DNA from: Phycisphaerae bacterium
GTDB lineage: Bacteria; Planctomycetota; Phycisphaerae; UBA1845; UTPLA1
Direction of reading: 5' to 3'
Assembly: GCA_023150615.1 (NCBI GenBank)
Contig: JAKLKO010000021.1
Location: forward strand, 1 to 64,000
Length of the DNA: 64,000 bases
In this document: piece after piece, positions 9,216-18,795 of the stretch
Numbering within the stretch: the first letter of the stretch is position 1
How the letters are laid out: each line of letters starts with the position of its first letter
The notes under the pieces: model-generated
The model's database searches: none
The model's input: the letters and a program-made list of their open reading frames with translations, nothing else
Told to the model about the DNA's origin: nothing
Made by a program: the position numbers and the translations under genes

Positions 9216-11675
9216 ATGCCGGCGTGTCGACCTCTGGCAGCCTGGCTGCTCGGGATCATCGTGATGTGGACGGGTTCGCCGGCCGCGGCGGACGTGTTGG
9301 GCCGCGTCGCGCGGATCGGTCCGTCCGGCGGCGGCGCGCAGCTCGTGCGCGAGGGTTGCTGGACCTACGTCGAGGTCGCGTTGAGCTATCAGGGCGGGGG
9401 CACGTTCTCCGGAATGCTCGAGGTGCAGGAGCCGGACCGCGACGGCGACATCGTGCGCTACCGCACGCGCGTCAACCTCGGTGTATCGTCGAATGAACGG
9501 ACGTTTCGCGTCTATTTCGTACCCGGCCCGCGCGGGGCGATGGACATGGTCCGCGTGCAACTGCTGGATGAGCAGGGCCGCCGGGTACCGATGCGAACGG
9601 AAACCGGCGAAGTCGCGGACGTGATCTACAGCGACCCATACGAGACGCTTTCGAACGAGGTCGGCCTCGTGCTCGATCTGTCGTCACCGGCGATCGGCGT
9701 GCTGGCCGATTCGCGCTCGCCGCCCGCGCCGGATTCCGGCTGGCGGGTTCAACCGCTCGATCCGAAGAGCCTGCCGGACCGCTGGCAGGGTCTGGAGATG
9801 GTCGACGTGATCGTCTGGGACGATCCCGATCCCGCGACGGTCTCGCCCGCGCAGATGGGCGCGATCGTGGATTGGGTCCGCTTCGGTGGCCGACTGGTGC
9901 TGTCGTCGTCGCAGCACTGGCGGGCGCTCAGCGAGTCGCCGCTGGGCGATCTGTTGCCGGTGCGGCTCACCGGCGTTGCGCCGGCCCGCGAGCTTCAGGA
10001 GTTCACCTCGCGCATCCTGCCCGATCCGCACCGCGACTTCGACGCGTACGTCGACCGCCATCCGATCGCGCGCTGTCGTATGGCGCCGCTTCCGGGCTCG
10101 ATACCCGTGCCGTCCGATCCGCGGAAGCTGCTCGGGCTCGATCCGCTGATCTATCGCCGGATCGTGTGGCGCGGCACGGTGACGTTCGTCGGGGCCGCGT
10201 TTCGTGATCTGCTCGCGCCGATCGCGCCGACGAAACCCTCGACGTCCGACGATGCGCAGAAACGGGAAGAGGAGCGACCGCCGGGCGACGCGGCCGAGCC
10301 GATCCTGGAGGGCGAGGCGCAGCGAAAGGCCGTCCGCGATGCCCTGATGAAGACCGTGCTGCAGATCGCGCCGCACGTGGAGAGCCGCCAGCACAGCTTC
10401 GCGGACATCGACCTGTTCGCCGAGGTTCGCCGGACGATCGGCTTCCAGGCGTCGAGCCTCGTCTATCTCTTCTCCGCGGTCGTCTTCGCGCTCGTTTACT
10501 CGTTCTCCGCGACGATCGGCTCGTACTGGTATCTGCGCCGCCGCAACCTGCTGCACCACGCCTGGTCCTCCTTCACGATCATCGCCGTCGTCGGCAGCAT
10601 CGTCGGGACGCTGGCGGTCGGAATCCTGCGCGGCGTTCGCACGCGACTGGAGCAGACCGCCGTCGTCGATGGCCAGGCGAATACCGCCGCGGCGGTCGCC
10701 TGGAGCCTGTTCGGCGTCCGCACGCCCGGCCACACGCGCCTCGACGTGCGGTTGCCCACGCTCGGCGGCGTCGACGAGTCGGCGATCGACGATGATTCGC
10801 TCGGCTTCGTCCGGCCGCTGCCGAAGGACGACTTGGCGCTCATCTCCGAGGGCGAGTTCGTCGCCTCCGAGTCCTATGAATGCCGTTCGGCGGGCATGGC
10901 GCTCTCCGGCCTGCCGGTGCGGGCCACGCTCAAGGAGCTGGAGGGGGTGTGGGAAGGCTCGATGGGCGGCCGGCTGGAAGCGCAGCTCACGATGGGATCG
11001 TTCCGCAATCCCGGCGGGGCGGGCCGCGTGGATCGGTTCCTGCCCGGCTCGATCATCCGCAACTCGCTCGGATTCACGCTCCGCAACTGCTTCCTCCTGG
11101 AGACGCCGGAGGAAACGGCGATCAAGTCCGGCCTGGTCCGGGCGTACACGCTCGGCGACATTCCGTCGAGCGGACCGGGCTCGGAGTTAACACACGAGGC
11201 GTTCGATCGGTTCTTTAAGAAGCCGGACCCGCGCGGAAGCGAGCTTCCGCCCGTCTGGCGGAGCACGGGCGAGCTGGAGACGCTCCAGCAGGTCATGGCC
11301 CGCTGGGCGGCGCCGGTCGTCTCGGTGTTCGCGACGGCGGGTGGGCAGAGTGCGGCCACGCTCGCGCCCGGCGAGCAGCGCACGGCGCAGGCGATGCTGC
11401 TGCTTTCGACGATGTCGCTGTATCTTCCCGAAGAGGCGCACCAGAATCGGGAGGTGACGCTGCGTCGGTGCCACGGTCGGCGGCTGGAGGGTCTCTACCG
11501 TCTGACGCGCACCACGGCCCTTCTGGTTGGCTTCGCCGACGCGCCACCGCCGGCGGTGCTGTCCGTGAACGGCTCGCCGCTGCGGCCGGATACGAGCCTG
11601 ACGATGTACCGCTTCGCGATTCCGGTGACGCGGACCGAGTCGGCCGCGGCCGCGGGCGCGGGAGATCGCGCGTGA
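9216..11675 (+). CDS. Exported membrane protein of an ABC export/gliding-type cluster
   Basis: 819 residues. An N-terminal signal (AAWLLGIIVMWTGSPAAADV) leads into a large extracytoplasmic part. Residues ~180-235 (DVIVWDDPDPATVSP, then FGGRLVLSSSQHW) resemble the glutamine-amidotransferase-like fold often found in membrane partners of ABC systems such as GldG. Two hydrophobic segments near residues 415-440 and 450-470 are followed by a second soluble domain of ~350 residues. No catalytic residues are recognisable. Its stop overlaps the GTG of the ABC ATPase by 4 bases, so the products are probably made together. The role as accessory subunit is inferred from context only. Confidence 0.65.
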   Translation: MPACRPLAAWLLGIIVMWTGSPAAADVLGRVARIGPSGGGAQLVREGCWTYVEVALSYQGGGTFSGMLEVQEPDRDGDIVRYRTRVNLGVSSNERTFRVYFVPGPRGAMDMVRVQLLDEQGRRVPMRTETGEVADVIYSDPYETLSNEVGLVLDLSSPAIGVLADSRSPPAPDSGWRVQPLDPKSLPDRWQGLEMVDVIVWDDPDPATVSPAQMGAIVDWVRFGGRLVLSSSQHWRALSESPLGDLLPVRLTGVAPARELQEFTSRILPDPHRDFDAYVDRHPIARCRMAPLPGSIPVPSDPRKLLGLDPLIYRRIVWRGTVTFVGAAFRDLLAPIAPTKPSTSDDAQKREEERPPGDAAEPILEGEAQRKAVRDALMKTVLQIAPHVESRQHSFADIDLFAEVRRTIGFQASSLVYLFSAVVFALVYSFSATIGSYWYLRRRNLLHHAWSSFTIIAVVGSIVGTLAVGILRGVRTRLEQTAVVDGQANTAAAVAWSLFGVRTPGHTRLDVRLPTLGGVDESAIDDDSLGFVRPLPKDDLALISEGEFVASESYECRSAGMALSGLPVRATLKELEGVWEGSMGGRLEAQLTMGSFRNPGGAGRVDRFLPGSIIRNSLGFTLRNCFLLETPEETAIKSGLVRAYTLGDIPSSGPGSELTHEAFDRFFKKPDPRGSELPPVWRSTGELETLQQVMARWAAPVVSVFATAGGQSAATLAPGEQRTAQAMLLLSTMSLYLPEEAHQNREVTLRRCHGRRLEGLYRLTRTTALLVGFADAPPPAVLSVNGSPLRPDTSLTMYRFAIPVTRTESAAAAGAGDRA

Positions 11676-12601
11676 TCATCCAGACGATCAACCTGACGAA
11701 GCGCTACGGCAAACTGGTCGCGCTGTCGAACCTGCACCTCAACATCGAGGAAGGCGAGTGCTTCGGCTACATCGGTCCGAACGGCGCGGGCAAGACGACG
11801 ACGATCCGCATCCTCGCGACGCTTCTGCAGCCGACGTGGGGCGAGGCGCGCGTCTGCGGTCTGACGGTCGGCTACGAGTCGCGGAAGATCCGTCCGCTGA
11901 TCGGCTACGTGCCCGACTACTTCGGCGCCTACGACGACATGGTCGTGCAGGAGTATCTCGAGTTCTTCGCCTCGGCCTACGACATCGTCGGCGCGCAGCG
12001 GAAGCGGGTCGTGGGTGACGTGCTGGAGTTGACCGACCTTGCGTACAAGCGCGACGCGCCCGTGAACTCGCTCTCGCGCGGCATGAAGCAGCGGCTCAGC
12101 GTCGCGCGCGTTCTGCTGCACGACCCGAAGGTCCTGCTGCTCGACGAGCCGGCCAGCGGCCTCGACCCGCGGGCGCGGATCGAGATGCGCGAGCTGCTGA
12201 AGGAACTCCGCCGCATGGGCAAGACCATCCTGATCAGCTCGCACATCCTGCCCGAACTGGCCGACCTGTGCACCAGCATCGGCGTCCTCGAGCGCGGCGA
12301 GCTTGTGTTCCAAGGCTCGATCGACGAGCTGATCCGTCGCGCGCGGCTCGGCACGCGCGTCGAGGTGCACGTCGGCGGCGCAGCGCAGAAGGCGGCCGAG
12401 CTCCTCGGCCGATTGCCGGGCGTTGAACATGTCGAGCCGAGCAACGGGCGCGTCGTCGTGGCGCTGTCGGGCGATACGCACGACTTTTCGTTCATCGCCA
12501 AGGCCGTGCTGGAGGCCGGTTTGCCGCTCCGCGAGCTGAAGGAAGAACAGGTGAACCTCGAAACGGCGTTCATGCGCCTGACGAAAGGAAACGTGCAGTG
12601 A
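11672..12601 (+). CDS. ABC transporter ATP-binding protein
   Basis: 309 residues, one complete nucleotide-binding domain of the ABC-2 (drug/gliding export) type. Walker A is GPNGAGKTTT near residue 35, the signature is LSRGMKQRL, Walker B is VLLLDEPASGLDP, and the switch His is in LISSHILPE. A C-terminal ~80-residue domain follows, as in GldA/CcmA-type ATPases. The GTG start at 11672 overlaps the previous stop (GTGA); a GGAGA lies about 8 bases upstream. It should drive the permease encoded at 13773. The GTG at 12598 of the next gene overlaps its stop in the same way. Confidence 0.93.
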   Translation: MIIQTINLTKRYGKLVALSNLHLNIEEGECFGYIGPNGAGKTTTIRILATLLQPTWGEARVCGLTVGYESRKIRPLIGYVPDYFGAYDDMVVQEYLEFFASAYDIVGAQRKRVVGDVLELTDLAYKRDAPVNSLSRGMKQRLSVARVLLHDPKVLLLDEPASGLDPRARIEMRELLKELRRMGKTILISSHILPELADLCTSIGVLERGELVFQGSIDELIRRARLGTRVEVHVGGAAQKAAELLGRLPGVEHVEPSNGRVVVALSGDTHDFSFIAKAVLEAGLPLRELKEEQVNLETAFMRLTKGNVQ

Positions 12602-13752
12602 GGACGTGGATTCCGATGCGGGCGCCGGGTCGCACCGGGTCGCCGCCGCTCGTGCGACGTGTTGCGGCATGGGGCGGCGTCGCGGCGCTGCTGCTGGCAC
12701 TCCGGCCGTTCGCGGCGATGGCGCAGGATGCGCCGTCGGGCGCGTCGCCGTCCGATCCGCCCGCGGCGAAGGCGTACGACGATGACTCGGTCGACGTCAC
12801 GAAGCCGACGGAGATCGGCCTGCGCTTCACGCCGGGCATGGCCCGCGGTATCGCCACGCACATGGCGCGGGAGATGCGGGGGCAGTACGGTCTGGACGAT
12901 GCGCAACAGGAAAAGTGCCGCGAAATCATCGCGCGAAACCTGATGCACTTCGCGCATCGCTCGCAGAGGGCCGGGCGCGAATCGTTCGAGCTGTTCATGG
13001 AGAACATGATCGCCAACGACGGCGCGTTCTCGAAGGGGGATGGCCAGCGCTGGGCGAAGCTCACGAAACCCGTCCTCAACGAGTTCAAGACCTTCATGAC
13101 GACGACCGTCGCGCAGATCGGCGACGAGATGACGCTCTCGCAGCGACTCAAGCTCACGGCCGAGATGGCGGCCGTGTCGGCCGGGATCATCGCCTTCGAG
13201 GAGCGGCTGAAGCGCTGGGAGAAGGGCGAGCTCGCGGACATGGCAAACCCGTTCGAGGAGCCGAAGAGGCGGCCGTCGCGTTTGGCCACGTCGGACGATC
13301 CGAACGAACCGCCCGACGTCCGTCGCGCGCGCGAGCGCGCGGATCGTCATGTGTCGCGCGAAACGGACGTCGAGTCGCGCTGGCCCGCGTACGTCGAGTC
13401 CGCGATCCAGTACTACGAGTTGACCGACGTGCAGGCGACGTCGGCGCGCAGCGTTCTCAAGGAGGCTCTGCAGCGCGCCCAGGCCGTCAAATCCGCCGAG
13501 TGGCGCCAGCGCATCCGCCGCAATCGAATGCTCGCGTACCTGCGGGACCGCGTGCCCCGCTCCGCCCGCGACGGCCCGTGGATGTGGCATCTCGACCGCG
13601 AATACGAGGAGTTGCTCGCGCCGCTGCAAGAGATCGGCCGCGAGCTGCGCGCGCGGGTCGACGACCTCGCCGAGACCGCGCAGCGCGAGCGCGCCGCGCA
13701 ATCCGCGCGCGAAGCGCTCAGCAGCACCGGAATCGACGTGCCGCCGGCCTGA
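12598..13752 (+). CDS. Exported helical protein of unknown function in the ABC cluster
   Basis: 384 residues with a Sec signal (GGVAALLLALRPFAAMAQD, cleavage after AMA likely). The mature part is highly charged, predicted mostly helical, without repeats or Cys pairs, and contains no domain I recognise. The middle (about residues 85-200) carries RGQYGLDDAQQEKCREI, reminiscent of the helical LTxxQ-type segments of periplasmic stress-sensor proteins, but the similarity is weak. It is locked between the ATPase (4-base overlap) and the permease (20 bases downstream), so it is likely an extracytoplasmic partner of that exporter. Confidence 0.6.
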   Translation: MRTWIPMRAPGRTGSPPLVRRVAAWGGVAALLLALRPFAAMAQDAPSGASPSDPPAAKAYDDDSVDVTKPTEIGLRFTPGMARGIATHMAREMRGQYGLDDAQQEKCREIIARNLMHFAHRSQRAGRESFELFMENMIANDGAFSKGDGQRWAKLTKPVLNEFKTFMTTTVAQIGDEMTLSQRLKLTAEMAAVSAGIIAFEERLKRWEKGELADMANPFEEPKRRPSRLATSDDPNEPPDVRRARERADRHVSRETDVESRWPAYVESAIQYYELTDVQATSARSVLKEALQRAQAVKSAEWRQRIRRNRMLAYLRDRVPRSARDGPWMWHLDREYEELLAPLQEIGRELRARVDDLAETAQRERAAQSAREALSSTGIDVPPA

Positions 13753-13772
13753 TCGATGCGCGGGGATTTCAA

Positions 13773-15611
13773 ATGAACGCGGTGCTCCACGACATCGGAC
13801 GCGGCCTGTGGCGGCTCGTGCCGGCCAACCCGATCGTCGTGCGCGTCGTCCACGCCAGCAGCCGCCGCACGCGCCACCTCTGGATCCGCTGCGCCTACCT
13901 CGCTGTGCTCACCGTTGTGGTCGTTATCGGCGTGCTGCTCAACCAGCCCGGCCGCGTCGCGTCGCTGTCGGCGCTGGCCAAGAGCGCCGCCGGCCTGTTC
14001 GAGGTCGTCTCGATCCTGCAACTGGCGATGGTCTGCGTGCTCGCGCCGATTTTCGCCGCCGGGGCGATTACGCAGGAAAAAGACTCCGAGACCTACAACA
14101 TCCTCCTCGCCACCCCGCTCTCCGATGCGCAGATCGTCTTCGGCTCGCTGCTCAGCCGACTCTACTTCATTCTCGTCCTGCTCATGGCCAGTGTCCCCCT
14201 CTTCTGCATCATGATGGTCTACGGCGGCGTCACCGGCTACGAGATCGGCCAGGCCATCGGCATCGCCGCCGCCGCCGCCACCGTCACCGCCTCCGTCGCC
14301 ATCGCCGTCAGCGTCATCCGCATCGGCACCGGCCGAACCATCTTCTCCTTCTATCTCGCCATCGCCCTCTACCTCATGGCCCTCTGGACGCTCTCCGACG
14401 TCCCATTCTTCATCGCCGAGGCGGCGCAGCCCTCGCCCGGCCAGTCGGCCCGCATGAGCTGGCTCGCGCCGTTTCACCCCTTCCTGTCGCTCTGGGTCGT
14501 ACTCGGACGCACGCCCGCGCCCGAGTTCGGTGCGGTCGCGGCCCGAGGCTTTCCGACCGCCTACCTGCTCGCCTATCCGCAGTTCTCCTTCATCGTCCTC
14601 TCGCTGCTTGTCTCGCTCGTCCTCGTCTGCGTCAGCGTCTTCTTCGTCCGGCGCGGAACGCGCGTCGGCGAACTGACCTGGCTCGGGCGCATCACCGGCC
14701 GCGAGCGCTTCCGCGAGACCACGGCCGCCGGTACGCGCAGGCCGCGGCACGTCTGGTCCAACCCCGTCGCCTGGCGCGAAGCCGTCACCAAGGCCGCCGC
14801 CGGCGCGGGCGGAACGGTCCGCATGGGCGTCGCCATCGGCAGTCTCGTCGCGGCGCTCTGGCTACTCATCGCCTACGCCCGCGGACTGGCCGTCGATGAT
14901 GCGCGGCTCTGGCTCGAAGGGCTGGTCGGCCTTGAACTCGGGCTGGCGATGTTCATCGCCACCGCGACGGCCGCGACGTCCATGACGCGCGAGAAGGAGG
15001 CCAACACGCTCGACCTGCTGCTGACCACGCCGATTCAGTCGCATCGCATCATCTGGGGCAAGCTCCTCGGCCTCGTCAGCTTCGCCGCGCCGATGATCGC
15101 CGTGCCGATCGCCACGCTCGGCCTGTTCATTGTCTACGACCTGCTCTCGGGCCGCCTGTCCGGCAAGCCCGGCGGCATCGTGCACCCCGAGATCGTCCTC
15201 ACCCTGCCCATGGTCTCGATCGCCTATCTCGCCTTCGCCTGCATGATCGGACTTCGCGCCTCGATCCAGCATCGCCGCACCGTCACCGCCGTGCTCACGT
15301 CCGTCGCGCTGGTCGTGTTCATCTTCGCCCTGCCGGCCAGTTGCAGCTTCGCCTCGCGGGCGACCGCGCCGTGGCTCACCGCGTCGCTGACGCCGCTCAG
15401 TCCGCTGCCGGCCGTCATGTTCGCGATCGCGCCCGAGCCGTTTCTCGCGACCGGAGCGCAGCCGCTCACGCCCGACGAAGTCGCGACCTATCGCTGGATC
15501 GCGGCCGGCAGCAGCCTCATCACGACGCTGCTTTACGGGCTGGTGGGCTGGTGGCTCTACCGGCAGATGGTGCACTCGTTCGACATGGTGATCCGCAAGC
15601 AGACGACGTAG
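13773..15611 (+). CDS. ABC-2 type transporter permease, two fused halves
   Basis: 612 residues with about 12 hydrophobic segments. The protein reads as two permease halves: the first has AITQEKDSETYNILLATP (about residues 100-117) and the second the matching MTREKEANTLDLLLTTP (about residues 407-423). This EKE-x-TxxxLLxTP motif sits in the cytoplasmic loop of ABC-2 permeases that contacts the ATPase. A single-gene duplication-fusion would let one polypeptide replace a homodimer. ATG at 13773 was chosen because it follows the previous stop by 20 bases and begins the conserved N-terminus; the frame stays open upstream only as a shadow. The cargo is unknown. Confidence 0.9.
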   Translation: MNAVLHDIGRGLWRLVPANPIVVRVVHASSRRTRHLWIRCAYLAVLTVVVVIGVLLNQPGRVASLSALAKSAAGLFEVVSILQLAMVCVLAPIFAAGAITQEKDSETYNILLATPLSDAQIVFGSLLSRLYFILVLLMASVPLFCIMMVYGGVTGYEIGQAIGIAAAAATVTASVAIAVSVIRIGTGRTIFSFYLAIALYLMALWTLSDVPFFIAEAAQPSPGQSARMSWLAPFHPFLSLWVVLGRTPAPEFGAVAARGFPTAYLLAYPQFSFIVLSLLVSLVLVCVSVFFVRRGTRVGELTWLGRITGRERFRETTAAGTRRPRHVWSNPVAWREAVTKAAAGAGGTVRMGVAIGSLVAALWLLIAYARGLAVDDARLWLEGLVGLELGLAMFIATATAATSMTREKEANTLDLLLTTPIQSHRIIWGKLLGLVSFAAPMIAVPIATLGLFIVYDLLSGRLSGKPGGIVHPEIVLTLPMVSIAYLAFACMIGLRASIQHRRTVTAVLTSVALVVFIFALPASCSFASRATAPWLTASLTPLSPLPAVMFAIAPEPFLATGAQPLTPDEVATYRWIAAGSSLITTLLYGLVGWWLYRQMVHSFDMVIRKQTT

Positions 15612-15633
15612 GGGCGATGGTGGGCGGCGCATC

Positions 15634-15710
15634 GGCCCGGGCGGGAACGACCGGGTGCGGCCCAGCGGACCGCGTCCCGCGCGCTGAGCCTCCCAGACTT
15701 CCGTTCTGGA
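15634..15710 (+). repeat. Imperfect copy of part of the surface-protein gene (partner at 16621-16700)
   Basis: About 75 bases match 16621-16700 at roughly 80% by eye with a 1-base indel. In the same frame this copy reads GPGGNDRVRPSG and then hits a stop, against GPGGNNWVRPAG in the gene at 16459. It looks like a decayed gene fragment. The 15612-15834 gap holds nothing else but the -10 at 15796. Confidence 0.6.
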
Positions 15711-15795
15711 CTGTCGCGGAGTCGCCGGGTGAATTGCACGGGCGCGTGGCGGTCGGCATTGCGATTGGGGGGCTGAGGTCGGACCGGCGGCGCGA

Positions 15796-15801
15796 TAGAA
15801 T
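15796..15801 (+). promoter_or_regulatory. -10 element TAGAAT upstream of tRNA-Ser
   Basis: TAGAAT 33 bases before the mature 5' end of the tRNA. No convincing -35 is present at 16-18 bases. Confidence 0.4.
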
Positions 15802-15834
15802 AGGCTCGACGATCGAGCGCAGGGATGCGCGTTG

Positions 15835-15921
15835 GGAGAGGTGGCCGAGCGGCTGAAGGCGACGGTTTTGAAAACCGTTGACGTCGAAAGGCGTCCGGGG
15901 GTTCGAATCCCTCCCTCTCCG
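15835..15921 (+). tRNA. tRNA-Ser (anticodon UGA)
   Basis: 87 nt cloverleaf. The acceptor stem GGAGAGG pairs with CCTCTCC; the anticodon loop TTTGAAA gives anticodon TGA, reading UCN serine codons. The long variable arm (GACG...CGTC around GAAA) is typical of tRNA-Ser. The T loop is TTCGAAT within a GGGGG/CCCTC stem that has one G-T pair. CCA is not encoded (GATC follows the discriminator G). Confidence 0.97.
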
Positions 15922-16458
15922 ATCGCCTGCGGCGAACGGAGCAGGTGAGCCGAAGAGAGTTGAGCAATAGAACGCGAGAATCGCCGGCGGGCGCTTGCGC
16001 CGTAGCGGCGATTCAAGCGCGTACCTGCGGTCGGGTGTTCTCCTTTCTACTACTCAACGGCCCAGCTGCGATAGAGCCGCCGAGCTGTCGAGCGGCGAGC
16101 GGGAGAGATGGAAGTCCGCCGCCGTTCGTTCATCGGCGCGCCGACAGCCAGCCGCGGCGCTGCGCCCCGTCCACCGCGATCGCTCCATCGCAATCGGCCC
16201 ATCGTCACCGCTCGCAGCCCGACTCCTCGATCGGTACAGCAGGCGGCGTCCCGGCCGCAATCGCGCCCGCATCCGCTCGGCGGCGCCACATCCCGCGACG
16301 TATCTGAATAGATACCTTTTCGGCCCGACGACGACGGCTAGCATGATCGGTGGTCTTCAGCGCGCGCCGAAATCGACGTGGAGGGGCCGCGCCGAATCAA
16401 CGCACGCGGGGGCTCTAGGCCGACGATCGCCGCGATCGTCGGTGAAAGGACGGATCCC
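15922..16458 (+). other. 537-base intergenic region with one perfect palindrome
   Basis: No convincing gene. The only clear structure is GTATCT-gaat-AGATAC at 16300-16315, followed by CCTTTT; it could be an operator or a weak hairpin terminator. AAGGA at 16445-16449 is the ribosome site of the next gene. Confidence 0.5.
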
Positions 16459-18795
16459 ATGATCGAGGAGCCAGAACCAGCCAGACGTGACCGTGCGCCG
16501 TTGTCCCGACACCGCGCTGCACCGCGCGGTCCTCTCGGACGTCTCGCGGCGCCAACCCTGTCGTGCATCTTCCTCGTCGCGTCCGTCGCGGACGCGGCGC
16601 CGCCGCAGCGGCCGCGGCTCGGCCCGGGCGGGAATAATTGGGTGCGGCCCGCCGGGGCCGCGTCCCGCGCGCTGAGCACCCAGGACCTCAGTTCCGGATT
16701 GACGCCGGCGGACCTGGTCACGGCGCTGCTGGGCACCGGCGTCACGGTTTCCAACGTGACGTTTACGGGCGCGAACGTCGCGGCCGGCACGTTCGCCGGC
16801 GGCACGGGCATCCTGAGCTTCGATAGTGGGATCATCCTGGGCAGCGGGAGCATCGCATTCGTGCCCGGCCCGAACACGCAGGACGACGTCTCCGGCGTGA
16901 ACGCCGGAATCGGCGATGCCGATCTGACCGCGCTGATTCCCGGTTACACGACGTTTGACGCGTGCGTTCTGGAGTTCGACTTCGTATGCACCGGGACGCA
17001 GGTCATCCAGTTTCAGTACGTGTTCACGTCCGAGGAATACAACGAGTGGGTGAATTCACCGTTCAACGATGTGTTCGGGTTCTTTCTGAACGGCGTCAAC
17101 ATCGCCCTGATTCCCGGCAGCGCGGGGACGCCGGTCAGCATCAACAACGTGCACTGCGAAAACCCGTACAACCCGCCGCTCGGCAGCTTCTGCAATCTCT
17201 TCATCAACAACGACTGCAGCGACATCCCGCCCGGAATGTTCCCGTGCGCCGGCGTCCGCGACATCCAGATGGATGGATTGATCGTGACCCTCACGGCGAC
17301 CGGCACGCTCAATCCGGGCGTGAATCACATCAAGCTGGCGATCGCCGATGCGGGCGACCAGGTCCTCGATTCAAACGTGTTCCTCCGGGGGCAGAGCTTC
17401 GTCTGCGGAGCGCCGACCGGGGCGTGCTGCGACACCGTCGCGAACACATGCATCGACAACGTCCCGCAGGCCAACTGCCAGGGAACGAACGAGGTGTGGA
17501 CCGTCGGGCTGGCGTGCGATCAACTGAATCCTCCCTGCACGGGAGGCCCGAACCCCGACGGGACGGATTGTACGAATCCGATCCCGATTACGACGCTGCC
17601 CTACTCCGATACCAATACGACGATCGACAAGGGGAATGAGTATGCCAACACCTGTCTCGGCGACTTCGACAACGGCCTTGACATACTCTACGCGCTCACG
17701 ATAACGGAAACGCAGTGCGTGGACATCACCGTGACGGGGGCAACGCCGGCAGACAACTGGATCGGCGTGGCATTGGACAGCACGTGCCCGCCGGGCACCG
17801 TGTGCATTGCACAGGGGACCAGCCAGGGCAACGTGGCAACCATCACCGGCCTGACGCTCGCGCCGGGCACGTACTATCTTATGATTGACCGGTGGCCCCT
17901 TGCGAGTAACAGCCTGAGTTTCACGCTGAGTATCACGGGGTGCGGCGGGGCGCCGACCGGCGCGTGCTGCAATACCCTGACCCAGGTCTGTACGGACAAC
18001 GTCCTCGAGGCCAACTGCCAGGGCCCCGGCGAGTCGTGGACCGTCGGAGTGGAGTGCGGACAGTTGATCCCACCATGTAGTCCGGAGATCGATACGAGCG
18101 GGATGGACTGTGAATTCCCGCTCTTCGTGACCTCGTTGCCGTTCGAAGACGTTAACACAACGGGGGATAAACAGGAGGACTGGGCCAGCAGTTGCCTCGG
18201 CGTCTACGACGACGGCGACGACATCTTCTACCAGATTACGTTGAAGAGCGAGCATTGTGTCGACATCACCGTCGCCGGGGCGACACCGATCGACCACTCC
18301 ATCGGGGTGGCGCTGGACGACACGTGCCCGCCGGATCTTTCGTGCATCGCCCAGGCAAGCACGCCGGGAACCGTGGCAACCATCACGAATCTGTTGTTGG
18401 CTCCCGGCACGTACTACCTCATGATCGATCGGCAACCCGATCCGGAGGGCTTTGCCATTCTGAACTTCCGGTTGACGATCGCGGATTGCCCGGCGCCGTC
18501 GGGCGCCTGTTGTCTGCACGATGGAGCCTGTGCGCAACTGACCGAGGCGGACTGCATGAGCGCCAACGGCCTTGCCTGGACCATCGACACGCCGTGTGCT
18601 CCGAATCTATGCCCGTACGCCAAGGGCGACACGAATTGCAGCCACTCCGTCGACGCGGCGGATATTCCGACGTTTATCGAGGCGTTGATCGGCGGATACA
18701 CCGGCTGCGACATCACCCTGGCCGACATGAACGACGACGGGAGCGAGGACGGACTGGATATCCAGGCGTTCGTCAACATGATCTTGCCGCCGTAA
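16459..18795 (+). CDS. Secreted choice-of-anchor L surface protein with Cys repeats and dockerin-like tail
   Basis: 778 residues. The start at 16459 has AAGGA 9 bases upstream. A long basic N-region precedes a signal peptide ending near VADAA. Residues ~75-310 match the choice-of-anchor L pattern (SGIILGSGS, FVFTSEEYNEWVN-like segment, NDVFGFFLNG). Three Cys-rich modules of the form TGACCxxxxxxC...C.G...W...C...PPC then alternate with two beta-rich domains of the pre-peptidase C type (APGTYYLMIDR in both). The tail (GDTNCSHSVDAADI, then DMNDDGSEDGLDIQAFV) is a dockerin-like paired calcium loop. It is likely anchored or assembled outside the cell; no enzymatic domain is seen. The modules look internally duplicated. 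Confidence 0.85.
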   Translation: MIEEPEPARRDRAPLSRHRAAPRGPLGRLAAPTLSCIFLVASVADAAPPQRPRLGPGGNNWVRPAGAASRALSTQDLSSGLTPADLVTALLGTGVTVSNVTFTGANVAAGTFAGGTGILSFDSGIILGSGSIAFVPGPNTQDDVSGVNAGIGDADLTALIPGYTTFDACVLEFDFVCTGTQVIQFQYVFTSEEYNEWVNSPFNDVFGFFLNGVNIALIPGSAGTPVSINNVHCENPYNPPLGSFCNLFINNDCSDIPPGMFPCAGVRDIQMDGLIVTLTATGTLNPGVNHIKLAIADAGDQVLDSNVFLRGQSFVCGAPTGACCDTVANTCIDNVPQANCQGTNEVWTVGLACDQLNPPCTGGPNPDGTDCTNPIPITTLPYSDTNTTIDKGNEYANTCLGDFDNGLDILYALTITETQCVDITVTGATPADNWIGVALDSTCPPGTVCIAQGTSQGNVATITGLTLAPGTYYLMIDRWPLASNSLSFTLSITGCGGAPTGACCNTLTQVCTDNVLEANCQGPGESWTVGVECGQLIPPCSPEIDTSGMDCEFPLFVTSLPFEDVNTTGDKQEDWASSCLGVYDDGDDIFYQITLKSEHCVDITVAGATPIDHSIGVALDDTCPPDLSCIAQASTPGTVATITNLLLAPGTYYLMIDRQPDPEGFAILNFRLTIADCPAPSGACCLHDGACAQLTEADCMSANGLAWTIDTPCAPNLCPYAKGDTNCSHSVDAADIPTFIEALIGGYTGCDITLADMNDDGSEDGLDIQAFVNMILPP

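Noticed and set aside
16180-16235. Similarity between the gap near 16180-16235 and 58498-58570 (CGCTCGC-GCCCGACTCCTC words)
   Set aside because: Short, composition-driven resemblance; could not be extended into a repeat.
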